Shown here: positions 1-7,943 of the stretch, piece after piece
Position numbering within the stretch: the stretch's first letter is position 1
Layout: every line of letters starts with the position of its first letter
Origin: Bacteroidaceae bacterium
Lineage (GTDB): Bacteria; Bacteroidota; Bacteroidia; Bacteroidales; Bacteroidaceae
DNA: 64,000 bases
Direction of reading: 5' to 3'
Assembly (NCBI GenBank): GCA_017552435.1
Contig: JAFZPZ010000015.1
Coordinates: forward strand, 1 to 64,000
Made by a program: the position numbers and the translations under genes
Notes under the pieces: generated by a model
Database searches by the model: none
What the model saw: the letters and a program-made list of their open reading frames with translations, nothing else
Told to the model about the DNA's origin: nothing

Positions 1-325
1 CGAGCTGAAGAGCGGCGACAAGACCGGCCCTGCCGTGAAGACCATCAAGTTGCTGGCACAATCGACCGGCGAGTTCACGCGCGACGAACTGAAGAAGGAC
101 GCCCGCCTGAGCTGGACCGACAAGGCCCGTGCCGAGATTGCAGCAGCCAAGGGAGGAGCCTCAGCCGAGACTTCCGGAAGCGGCAGCACCACTGGCGGCA
201 GTTCTACTGGTGGCAACACCGGAGGATCAACCGGCGGCAATGAAGGCGGTGGCACCGGCGGTAACACCGGAGACAACGGCGGTGATGATGGTGGCGGTGA
301 TGGCCCCATCGGAGACGCAGAGTAA
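1..325 (+). CDS. HU-like DNA-binding protein, C-terminal part (partial)
   Basis: The reading frame is open from the window edge to a TAA at 323-325, so the start lies outside. The visible 107 residues begin with a basic segment (ELKSGDKTGPAVKTIK) and a helical Lys/Arg-rich stretch, followed by about 45 residues of almost only Gly, Ser, Thr, Asn and Asp that end in GPIGDAE. Bacteroidales HU-type proteins often carry such low-complexity tails, and a smalltalk gene follows, a usual neighbour of this HU class. The family call rests on context and composition, because the conserved HU core is not in the window. A 48-base piece coding an almost identical tail (GDDDGGNGPIGDAE) lies on the minus strand at 10625-10672. 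Confidence 0.55.
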   Translation, partial: ELKSGDKTGPAVKTIKLLAQSTGEFTRDELKKDARLSWTDKARAEIAAAKGGASAETSGSGSTTGGSSTGGNTGGSTGGNEGGGTGGNTGDNGGDDGGGDGPIGDAE

Positions 326-352
326 AGGATGTGCCCGAAAGGGCACTCCTTT
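324..352 (+). terminator. Hairpin terminator after the HU-like gene
   Basis: GTGCCC (331-336) and GGGCAC (341-346) enclose a GAAA tetraloop. The stem is extended by AAAGGA (324-329) pairing with TCCTTT (347-352) across one bulged T. It starts inside the stop codon of the HU-like gene. Confidence 0.7.
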
Positions 353-445
353 ACTCAATTCAAAATTCAAAATAACTAAATTCAAAATTTAAAGTCGCGG
401 AACAATATTACCCCAAACGACTACTCCGCGACATCCGCAACTAAC

Positions 446-508
446 ATTGCGCCTTTCCGCTAAAGCGTGTAAGAACAATCGCGCCTTTGTGCTAAAGCAT
501 CAAAGAAC
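446..508 (+). repeat. Imperfect tandem duplication of about 31 bp
   Basis: Positions 446-476 and 477-508 are two diverged copies sharing GCGCCTTT, GCTAAAGC and AAGAAC in the same order. They sit directly before the smalltalk gene, in the gap left after the HU-like terminator. Function unknown. Confidence 0.6.
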
Positions 509-534
509 GACAAAACAACTAAACGACTAAAAAG

Positions 535-645
535 ATGAACAAATCCAAGATTATCGAGCTTGCGGTGAAGATGCTAGTAGCCGCACTCACAGCATTCCTG
601 ACTGCTCTGACAACCACCTCGTGTATGGGCAAAGGTCCATTCTAG
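535..645 (+). CDS. Smalltalk family small protein
   Basis: A 36-residue frame (MNKSKIIELAVKMLVAALTA, then a second hydrophobic stretch, ending TTTSCMGKGPF) with ATG at 535 and TAG at 643-645. It has a charged N-terminus, one hydrophobic helix and a late SCMG. This is the pattern of the Bacteroidales smalltalk proteins: about 35 residues, one membrane-like helix, usually coded next to an HU-like gene and often followed by an N-acetylmuramoyl-L-alanine amidase. Here the HU-like gene is present upstream, but no amidase follows; a strong terminator and an unrelated promoter come next. The role of the family is unknown. The call rests on length, composition and neighbour. Confidence 0.65.
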   Translation: MNKSKIIELAVKMLVAALTAFLTALTTTSCMGKGPF

Positions 646-718
646 GCGGCAGCGGTGCTGCCTAAATGAGAAATGAAAAATTAAAAATGTAGAAAATTAG
701 AAATTAAGAAAATGAATT

Positions 719-761
719 ATCCCTGCTGCGGAAACTATGCGTTCTGTGGCGGGGATTTTTT
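719..761 (+). terminator. Rho-independent terminator after smalltalk gene
   Basis: A 13-bp stem (719-731 with 744-756, including G-U pairs; left arm starts ATCCCTGC, right arm ends GGCGGGGAT) is followed by a run of six T at 756-761. It separates the HU/smalltalk unit from the glycosidase genes. Confidence 0.8.
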
Positions 762-811
762 GTATGTTGAATACAAAATTGGACGGTAAAAAGACAGAAT
801 GTTGAGTAGGA

Positions 812-843
812 TTTGATTACCTCGAAAAGAATTCGTATCTTTA
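812..843 (+). promoter_or_regulatory. Bacteroidota-type promoter of the GH130 operon
   Basis: TTTG at 812-815, a 20-bp spacer, and TATCTTTA at 836-843, close to the TAnnTTTG consensus. Transcription would start near 847. That argues for the ATG at 923 as the start of the next gene rather than the GTG at 854. Confidence 0.65.
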
Positions 844-922
844 CGCCGCAATAGTGCAAAAAAGACTAAAAAAACCTTTATACAAGGGCTCAATCAATTA
901 CTTTTCATCCTTCCTGTCAAAA

Positions 923-3421
923 ATGTATCGAAAAATCTCAACCATCATCCTGTTGCTGGCCGTAGGCATATTGATTGCTCCTGCACAGAGCGCTTCTACA
1001 CTCATCACACAGAACCCGCCAATAGCCGACAAGAGCAATGCTCCTGAATGGGCCTGGACGGGTTGGCAGCGGCCAGACGGCATCAATCCAGTTATTGCTC
1101 CCAGAGCGGAATCGGAGTTCTTGTGTCCGATGCAGAAACGCCCAATGAAATGGGAGGAGAGTGACACGTTTAACCCTGCCGCTACGGTCATCAACGGCAA
1201 GGTGGTGGTGCTGTACCGTGCCGAGGACAATTCGGCCACGGGTATCGGTGCCCGCACCTCCAGGATAGGCTATGCCATCAGCGACGACGGCCTTCACTTC
1301 ACGCGTCGCGACGCGCCTGTGCTCTTCCCTGATGCCGGCGATGGCGAGGCTGAGAACGAATGCCCGGGTGGCTGCGAAGACCCTCGCGTCTGTATGACGG
1401 AAGGCGGCGTCTATGTGATGATGTACACACAATGGAACCGCAAGCAGGCACGTCTGGGTGTTGCCACATCGCGCGACCTCGTCACATGGACCAAGCACGG
1501 TTCGCCGTTTGCCCAAGCTTACGGAGGCAAGTTCGCCCGTATCTTTTCCAAGTCGGCCAGCATTGTCACCAAGATGAAAGGTGATCAGCTGGTAGCAGCG
1601 AAGATCAACGGCAAGTATTGGATGTACTGGGGCGAGCAGTTTGTCAATGTGGCCACCTCCGACGACCTCATCCACTGGACTCCCATGGTGGACGGCAATG
1701 GCGACCTGCTGAGAGTCATCGAGCCGCGCAAGGGCTATTTCGACAGCCAGCTGACTGAATGCGGGCCACCTGCCATCCTTACCAAGCATGGCATCCTGTT
1801 GATGTACAACGGCAAGAACCGCGGCGATGCGCAAGGCGACAAGCGTTACACGCCCAACTCCTATTGTGCCGGACAGGTGCTGTTCTCCGACAACGATCCC
1901 TCCAAAGTTCTTGGCCGCCTGGACATTCCCTTTTTCATCCCTGAGGCTTCCTTCGAGCGGAGTGGCCAGTATCCATCCGGTACCGTGTTTATCGAAGGCC
2001 TCGTGCCTCACGATGGCAAGTGGTTTCTCTACTATGGCTGTGCCGACTCGCGCGTCAGCGTGGCCTTGTGCCCCATGGAGGCACAGCGCATCGCGCCTTT
2101 CCGCAAGGGCGACCGCGTGGCATTCGTTGGTAACAGCATCACGGACGGCGGCCATTATCATTCGAACATCTGGCTCTACTACATGACCCATTTCCCCACT
2201 ATGCGTGTGTGGATGGACAACTGCGGCATTGGAGGCGACACCAGCCACGAGATCCTGCGGCGGCTGGAAGGGGATGTCATGCAACGCAAGCCCACCGTCG
2301 TCACCCTCACTTTCGGCATGAACGATACGGGCTACTACGAGTTCAACGGCGACAATCCCCAAGCCCATGCTGACAGTCGGGTGGCGCGCGCCTCAGCGTG
2401 TTTCGATACCATACAACACCGCCTCCTAGATCACCCTGAGATGCGAAAGATTATGATTGGCACATCGCCCTACGACGACACCTCGCGCTTCAACAACGAT
2501 GTCTTCCGCAACAAAAATGCTGCCATGCAGTGCATCGTCAGCCTCCAGGAAAAGGCAGCAAAAAACAACGGGTGGGACTTCGTGGACTTCAATGCCCCGA
2601 TGACTGCCATAAACCGCGAATTCCAACAGCGCGACTCGACATTTACCCTCTGCGGCAGCGACCGTGTACACCCGGACAACGACGGACACATGGTGATGGC
2701 CTATCTCTTCCTGAAGGCACAGGGGCTGGTTGGGCAAAAAGTGGCCGACGTCTGCATCGACGCATCCACGCGTAAGGTGCTGCGCAGCGGCAACTGCAAG
2801 CTCTCTGCCGTGAAGGGCGATGCCAGCTGCCTCACCTTCGATTACCTGGCTCAGTCGCTGCCATACCCCCTCGACCGCATTGCTCACGGATGGGGCTTCA
2901 ACCGTCCGCAGGAGGATGTCCTCAAGGTGCTGCCCTCGCTGCCCGAAGAACTGAGTGACGAACGGCTTGCAGTGCAGGGACTTGAAGGACGCTATTGTCT
3001 GACTATTGACGATGTGTGTCTCGACACCCTCGATGCCAGCCAGTTGGCTGTCGGCGTGAACCTTGCCCGCTATCACCTGGCTCCCCAATACCAGCAGGCA
3101 CTGACCGTTATGGCGTTGAACGAACGGCGCTGGGATATAGAACAGAGTCTTCGTCAATGGGCTTGGATTCGCTACAACTTCCTGCTCGAACGCGGTTTAG
3201 AGAATGCTACAAATGCCGAAATCGAGTCCATCTTCTGGAAAGCGTGCGAGAACGATGCCTGGCTGAACGGCCGCAAGGACACCTATATGAAAATGATTCA
3301 TCCCGAGGTGCGGCAAGCCGAAGAAGAACGCCTGCGAGCCATCGTGGACAAGATCTATGAGGTGAACCGACCCGTCCGCCGCCACATAGCGCTGACCCGC
3401 ATTGTGTCGCCGCGTATTTGA
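923..3421 (+). CDS. Exported GH130-type glycosidase/phosphorylase fused to an SGNH hydrolase
   Basis: 832 residues with a signal peptide (MYRKISTIILLLAVGILIAP). Residues about 35-390 form a five-bladed-propeller-type GH130 module: WEESDTFNPA, the C-EDPR motif (E152-R155) and ECGPPAIL are visible. GH130 enzymes act on beta-mannosides, as phosphorylases or hydrolases. Residues about 395-650 form an SGNH/GDSL esterase module with all blocks: GNSITDG (Ser405), GIGGDTS, GMND and DRVHPD (Asp580, His583). Such modules usually remove acetyl groups from glycans. The last 180 residues are helical, as in larger Bacteroides SGNH esterases. One polypeptide thus joins glycosidic cleavage and probable deacetylation. 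It is the first gene of a plus-strand run of exported glycan enzymes. The start at 923 was chosen because the upstream GTG at 854 lies at the predicted transcript start and lacks a signal peptide there. Substrate not determinable. Confidence 0.8.
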   Translation: MYRKISTIILLLAVGILIAPAQSASTLITQNPPIADKSNAPEWAWTGWQRPDGINPVIAPRAESEFLCPMQKRPMKWEESDTFNPAATVINGKVVVLYRAEDNSATGIGARTSRIGYAISDDGLHFTRRDAPVLFPDAGDGEAENECPGGCEDPRVCMTEGGVYVMMYTQWNRKQARLGVATSRDLVTWTKHGSPFAQAYGGKFARIFSKSASIVTKMKGDQLVAAKINGKYWMYWGEQFVNVATSDDLIHWTPMVDGNGDLLRVIEPRKGYFDSQLTECGPPAILTKHGILLMYNGKNRGDAQGDKRYTPNSYCAGQVLFSDNDPSKVLGRLDIPFFIPEASFERSGQYPSGTVFIEGLVPHDGKWFLYYGCADSRVSVALCPMEAQRIAPFRKGDRVAFVGNSITDGGHYHSNIWLYYMTHFPTMRVWMDNCGIGGDTSHEILRRLEGDVMQRKPTVVTLTFGMNDTGYYEFNGDNPQAHADSRVARASACFDTIQHRLLDHPEMRKIMIGTSPYDDTSRFNNDVFRNKNAAMQCIVSLQEKAAKNNGWDFVDFNAPMTAINREFQQRDSTFTLCGSDRVHPDNDGHMVMAYLFLKAQGLVGQKVADVCIDASTRKVLRSGNCKLSAVKGDASCLTFDYLAQSLPYPLDRIAHGWGFNRPQEDVLKVLPSLPEELSDERLAVQGLEGRYCLTIDDVCLDTLDASQLAVGVNLARYHLAPQYQQALTVMALNERRWDIEQSLRQWAWIRYNFLLERGLENATNAEIESIFWKACENDAWLNGRKDTYMKMIHPEVRQAEEERLRAIVDKIYEVNRPVRRHIALTRIVSPRI

Positions 3422-3462
3422 ATCCCTGACGATTGTCCTCTTCTTAAATTTGTCACAAAATC

Positions 3463-6282
3463 ATGAAGTACATTAAACTGTTTTTCTGCCTGCTGGCCAC
3501 GATGAGTATGTCTGCTCAGAACGTGACAGTAAAGGATACAGTGATGACTACTTATCCTTTCGGAGACCCGAATCCCATCCCTCAGGTGAAACGTAACTGC
3601 TATCCTTATTGCAACTTCGAGCAGTTCGCCACTACACCTGTACAGCAGGCGTGGAAGATGGTGGTGCTTGAGAATCCTTACCTCAGAGTGAAAATCTTCC
3701 CTGAGATAGGCGGAAAAGTGTGGTCGGTGTTCGATAAAACCGAAGGAAAAGAGATGTTCTACGACAATAATGCCGTAAAGTTCCGTGATATTGCCATGAG
3801 AGGTCCCTGGACCAGTGGCGGCATTGAATTCAACTATGGTGTCATCGGTCATGCACCCTCGTGTGCCCATCCTGTCGATTGGAGAACTGAGAAGAAGGCG
3901 GACGGCAGTGTCAGTTGCTATATTGGCGTCCTTGAGATGACAAGCCACAGCCGTTGGTGTGTGGAGATAAACCTGCCAAAGGATGCCGTGTGGCTGCGTA
4001 CTACCTCCACCTGGTATAACCTCACGGGCTGCTATCAGCCTTATTATTCGTGGACGAATTCCGGCGTAACGTCGGCTAATGATTTGGTATTGGTTTATCC
4101 CGGCTCACAAGCCATCGGGCATGAGGGAGAACATCTTTCGTATCCCGTGGACGGTCGGGGTCTCGACATTTCCCGCTATGCCAATCAGGCGGGATTGCCC
4201 GCCATTTCGTATCATGTTGTGGGAACACGCAAGCCCTTCTTCGGGGCTTATTATGAGAAGAGCGACTGGGGTATGCTGCACTATGCCATGCGCGACGAGA
4301 AACTGGGACGCAAGTATTTCGCATGGTCGCGCGATGATGACGGTCTGATCTGGGTAGATTTGCTTACAGATTGTGGCGTTCAGTACGTGGAGATGCAGGG
4401 AGGACGACTCTATAACCAGAATATGGAAAGAAGTTCCCGGGAATCTTCATTCCGGCAACTGCTCTTCGCACCATTCGGCACCGATGAATGGACCGAGTAC
4501 TGGTTGCCATATAGCGGAATCGGTGTGCCAGACGAGGTGACGCTGGATGCTGTGACGGACGTACAGAAGGATGAAAATGGCACACATGTAGGCATCTATC
4601 CGCTCCAGGCAGCCAGCGGCACACTGACAATACTCGATGTCGAGGGAAAGACGCTCTACGCCGCAAAGCAAACTCTGCGTCCTGCTCAGGCTGTGAGGGT
4701 GGACGTGGAAGGCACGCCCGGCAAGGTCCTGATGGATGGTAAAGTGCTTTGGCGGGCAGAGAAGGATACTACCGAACGCCCTCTCAACCGCAATCCGAAA
4801 TTCAACGATTCGACGGCTTCAGCCTGGTTGCTTATGGCACGCGACTATATGGGACTTCGCAAGTATGACGAGGCCGAACAGGCTCTTAACAAAGCTTTGG
4901 AACAAGATTCTGCCTATGTGGATGCCTTGGCCTTGAAGGCACATCTGCTTCTCCTACGCATGCAAAATAAGGAGGCGTGGGACTATGCTTGTCAGGCCCT
5001 CACTATCGACCAATACAATCCCGATGCAGGCTATGTTGCAGGCATGGCAGCTGCGGCACTGGGAAAGGATGAGGAAGCCCTTGACTGCTTTGAGGTGGCA
5101 GCGATTGCCCATAGTGCGCTCAGGTCAGCATGTCATACCGAATTGGCACGTCTGCATAGCCGCCTCGGCAATAGCAGATTGGCTGTGGAATATGCCCGGA
5201 AGGCACTCGTAAGCAATGCACATAACATCACGGCCCTGATGATACTATATAAACAGACAGGGGAGGGAATGGAACAGATTCTTGCCCTTGACCCCCTGAG
5301 TCATTTTGCTGATGCAGAAAAGTTGCTTGCAGGCAATCTTTCAGCAGAGGAATTTGCCCATTCCTTCAAAGAGGAAATTTCCTGGGAGGAGTATCTGGAG
5401 TTGGCCAACTTCTACCACAGTATCCGATTGGACTGTGAAGCCGTGAACATCCTCGCAGCTCTACCCTGCCAGAATGCCCTTACAGCACTGTGGATAGCTT
5501 GGCTGCGTGATGATTCAAATGCTATTGATGCTGCCGAGGGGCAGACGCTGGATTACGTTTTTCCATTCCGTACGGAGTCTGTAGCGCCCCTTGAATGGGC
5601 TTTGGCACACGGCGGACATTGGCAAAGCCGATACCTGCTGGCGTTGCTGAAGGATTATCTCGGTGACAGGAAAGCCGCACAGTCGCTTGTGGCTGCTGAC
5701 GATGCCTCGTATGCCCCTTATTACATTTATCGTTATCAGGCGTTCTCGGGCGATATTGCTGATGTCAGAAAGGCAATTGAGATTGACCCGGAAGCATGGC
5801 GGTATCGTCGTATTCTGGCTATGTCACTCATTGGCAGTGGCAAAGCAGACGAAGCCATTGATATGTTGCAGGCGTTTCGTCCCACCTGTCCGGATAAAAT
5901 GCAGATAGGGGATGCCTTGGTAGATGCCTACGTGGCTGCCGGGCGTTATGAAGAGGCCGAAGCGTTGCTCTCATCACTTGTGATAATGCCATTCGAGGGT
6001 ATGCGTGGAAGCCACGACAAGTACCGTGACATCAAACTCCACCTCGCTGCATCCGCTATCGATTCCGGGGACTACAGAAAGGCTTCCCGTTATATCAAAG
6101 AAGCACAACAATGGCCTCGGAATCTGGGCGTCGGGAAACCTTCGGAGCACTCCATTGACCACGATGTGGAAGCCCAACTGACAGCAGAAATCAAACGCCG
6201 TCGCCATTCCAAGGGACCATTCGAACCCATCCTTCCCAAAATGAAAAGTTTGATGACCCATGATGTACGACTCTTTAACTAA
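3463..6282 (+). CDS. Exported DUF5107 domain / TPR-repeat protein
   Basis: 939 residues with a cleavable signal peptide (MKYIKLFFCLLATMSMSAQ). Residues about 30-340 match the DUF5107 pattern: NPYLRVKIFPEIGGKVWS, GIEFNYG and WTNSG resemble galactose-mutarotase-like sugar-binding folds. From about residue 455 helical TPR units follow (YDEAEQALNKALEQDSAY, then NPDAGYVAGMAAAALGKDEE and later copies) to near the C-terminus. DUF5107-TPR proteins are frequent in Bacteroidota polysaccharide loci; their enzymatic role is not settled, and I do not assign one. The gene starts 41 bp after the GH130-SGNH gene and ends 15 bp before the GH109 gene, so it is almost certainly cotranscribed. A TAAATTTG at 3445-3452 could be an extra -7 box, but its TTTG partner is too far away. 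Confidence 0.8.
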   Translation: MKYIKLFFCLLATMSMSAQNVTVKDTVMTTYPFGDPNPIPQVKRNCYPYCNFEQFATTPVQQAWKMVVLENPYLRVKIFPEIGGKVWSVFDKTEGKEMFYDNNAVKFRDIAMRGPWTSGGIEFNYGVIGHAPSCAHPVDWRTEKKADGSVSCYIGVLEMTSHSRWCVEINLPKDAVWLRTTSTWYNLTGCYQPYYSWTNSGVTSANDLVLVYPGSQAIGHEGEHLSYPVDGRGLDISRYANQAGLPAISYHVVGTRKPFFGAYYEKSDWGMLHYAMRDEKLGRKYFAWSRDDDGLIWVDLLTDCGVQYVEMQGGRLYNQNMERSSRESSFRQLLFAPFGTDEWTEYWLPYSGIGVPDEVTLDAVTDVQKDENGTHVGIYPLQAASGTLTILDVEGKTLYAAKQTLRPAQAVRVDVEGTPGKVLMDGKVLWRAEKDTTERPLNRNPKFNDSTASAWLLMARDYMGLRKYDEAEQALNKALEQDSAYVDALALKAHLLLLRMQNKEAWDYACQALTIDQYNPDAGYVAGMAAAALGKDEEALDCFEVAAIAHSALRSACHTELARLHSRLGNSRLAVEYARKALVSNAHNITALMILYKQTGEGMEQILALDPLSHFADAEKLLAGNLSAEEFAHSFKEEISWEEYLELANFYHSIRLDCEAVNILAALPCQNALTALWIAWLRDDSNAIDAAEGQTLDYVFPFRTESVAPLEWALAHGGHWQSRYLLALLKDYLGDRKAAQSLVAADDASYAPYYIYRYQAFSGDIADVRKAIEIDPEAWRYRRILAMSLIGSGKADEAIDMLQAFRPTCPDKMQIGDALVDAYVAAGRYEEAEALLSSLVIMPFEGMRGSHDKYRDIKLHLAASAIDSGDYRKASRYIKEAQQWPRNLGVGKPSEHSIDHDVEAQLTAEIKRRRHSKGPFEPILPKMKSLMTHDVRLFN

Positions 6283-6297
6283 TTTTTCCCAAAAGAT

Positions 6298-7860
6298 ATG
6301 AAAACAAGACACATTTTAGGCATTGCATTGCTTGCCGTAAGCACATTTATTTGTGCTCAGAGTTTAAGCCCCAGTACAAAATGGCATTGGGACAAAGGAA
6401 CCATCGTCATTGACACCCCTACACGTCCTGCCGGACAACAGTCGGCTTTGGGGCTGACCGCTTCCAAGCTGGAGACTGTAAGGGTAGGATTCGCCGGTCT
6501 GGGCAGCCGTGGCCCTTGGGCTGTGAAAAGGTATTGCCACATACCCGGCGTACAGATTGTTGCCCTCTGCGACTATGAGGAGGAACGTGCCAGAGATGCT
6601 CAGAAATACCTGAGGGAAGCAGGTCTGCCCCCTGCTGAGATCTACAGTGGAAGTACGGGATACGTCGACATGTGTAAGCGAGAGGATATTGACCTGATAT
6701 ACGTGGCTACGGATTGGGACCATCATTTCCCCATAGCCAAGTGTGCCTTGGAAAACGGCAAACATACAGCCATCGAAGTGCCCAGTGTCTTGAATCTGGA
6801 ACAGTGCTGGGAGCTCATTGACCTGAGCGAGAAGAACCGCTTGCATTGTATGATGCTGGAGAACTGTTGCTACGATTATTACGAGATGTGTGCCCTGAAC
6901 ATGGCACAGCACGGCCTCTTTGGCGAAATTATCCGAGCCGAAGGTGCATACATCCATACCTTGAACGAAGCAAACATCTGGAAGGGATACTGGCATAATC
7001 CTGACGGTTCAGACCCGGAAAACCTTCATTGGCGTCTGAAATACAATAAGGAAAACCGTGGCGATATCTATTCTACTCACGGCCTTGGTCCTGTTGCACA
7101 GGTTATGAACATCCATCGTGGCGACCGCATCAAGACCCTTATCGCTATGGATACCGAGAGCTTCTGCGGACGCGAGGGGTATAAGGAAGTTACTGGCAAA
7201 GAATGCGACGACTTCCGTAATGGCGACCACACTACCACGCTCATGCGTACCGAGAAGGGTAAGGTGATAGAAATTCAGCACAACGTAATGAGTCCCCAGC
7301 CCTACAACCGCATGTACAAACTGACGGGCATGACGGGCTTCTGTACCAAATATCCCGACCCGAAGATTTATATCAGCAAGAAGAGCGCCAGCGATATGGG
7401 GCTTGCCGAGATGGCGGGCAAGATATCGGGCCACAACTTCCTTCCGAAGGAGGAATATGATGCCCTGATGAAGCAGTACTACCATCCCATTCTGAAGAAG
7501 TTTGGCGAGTTGGGCCGTGAGTTCGGTCATGGCGGTATGGATTATACGATGGATGCTCGCCTGGTGTATTGTCTGCAGAACGGACTGCCTCTGGATATCG
7601 ATGTCTATGACTTGGCAGAATGGTGTGCTTTATCTGAACTGGGTGCCCTCAGCATGGATAACGGCTGCGCTGCTGTAGCGTTCCCGGACTTCACCCGAGG
7701 CGGTTGGAACGAACAGAAAGGGTTCCGTCATGCATACGCCTCTCCCGAGGATGAGGCTGCCGCTGAGAAAGCAGCACGCGAAAGCACCGCCAGACAGAAG
7801 GAACTGGCGGTGAAGAAGAAACTCTGGGAGAAATATGACAAAAAACTGTCCAGCCGATGA
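6298..7860 (+). CDS. GH109-type Gfo/Idh/MocA protein (alpha-N-acetylgalactosaminidase family)
   Basis: 520 residues with a signal peptide ending about CAQ-SLS. A Rossmann NAD-binding motif with the GH109 variant stands at residues 63-72 (VGFAGLGSRG), followed by CDY and, near residue 160, AIEVPSVLNLEQCWEL; GH109 proteins show EVP where ordinary Gfo/Idh/MocA enzymes have EKP. MMLENCCYDYYE and GHGGMDY also fit GH109. Known members remove terminal alpha-GalNAc by an NAD-dependent redox mechanism in the periplasm or at the outer membrane. It lies between DUF5107-TPR (15 bp) and GH27 (83 bp). The neighbouring GH27 suggests the pair attacks alpha-Gal/alpha-GalNAc ends of one glycan. Other oxidoreductase activity is possible, since the family is broad. 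Confidence 0.78.
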   Translation: MKTRHILGIALLAVSTFICAQSLSPSTKWHWDKGTIVIDTPTRPAGQQSALGLTASKLETVRVGFAGLGSRGPWAVKRYCHIPGVQIVALCDYEEERARDAQKYLREAGLPPAEIYSGSTGYVDMCKREDIDLIYVATDWDHHFPIAKCALENGKHTAIEVPSVLNLEQCWELIDLSEKNRLHCMMLENCCYDYYEMCALNMAQHGLFGEIIRAEGAYIHTLNEANIWKGYWHNPDGSDPENLHWRLKYNKENRGDIYSTHGLGPVAQVMNIHRGDRIKTLIAMDTESFCGREGYKEVTGKECDDFRNGDHTTTLMRTEKGKVIEIQHNVMSPQPYNRMYKLTGMTGFCTKYPDPKIYISKKSASDMGLAEMAGKISGHNFLPKEEYDALMKQYYHPILKKFGELGREFGHGGMDYTMDARLVYCLQNGLPLDIDVYDLAEWCALSELGALSMDNGCAAVAFPDFTRGGWNEQKGFRHAYASPEDEAAAEKAARESTARQKELAVKKKLWEKYDKKLSSR

Positions 7861-7943
7861 GAAAGAACAAAGACATCCCTGTCAGCAAGGCTGTCTGTGT
7901 GCAGTTTTCCCCAATTCGCATTCGATAAAACCACTAATTTGAT

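Noticed and set aside
854-922. GTG at 854 as start of the GH130-SGNH gene
   Set aside because: It coincides with the predicted start of transcription and the signal peptide begins at the ATG at 923.
938-2368. A 476-codon minus-strand frame opposite the GH130-SGNH gene
   Set aside because: Shadow frame caused by GC-rich third positions of the real gene; no family motif.
3417-3452. Internal promoter before the DUF5107 gene (TTTG and TAAATTTG)
   Set aside because: The spacer is 24 bp, outside the usual 19-21 bp, and the gap between genes is short.
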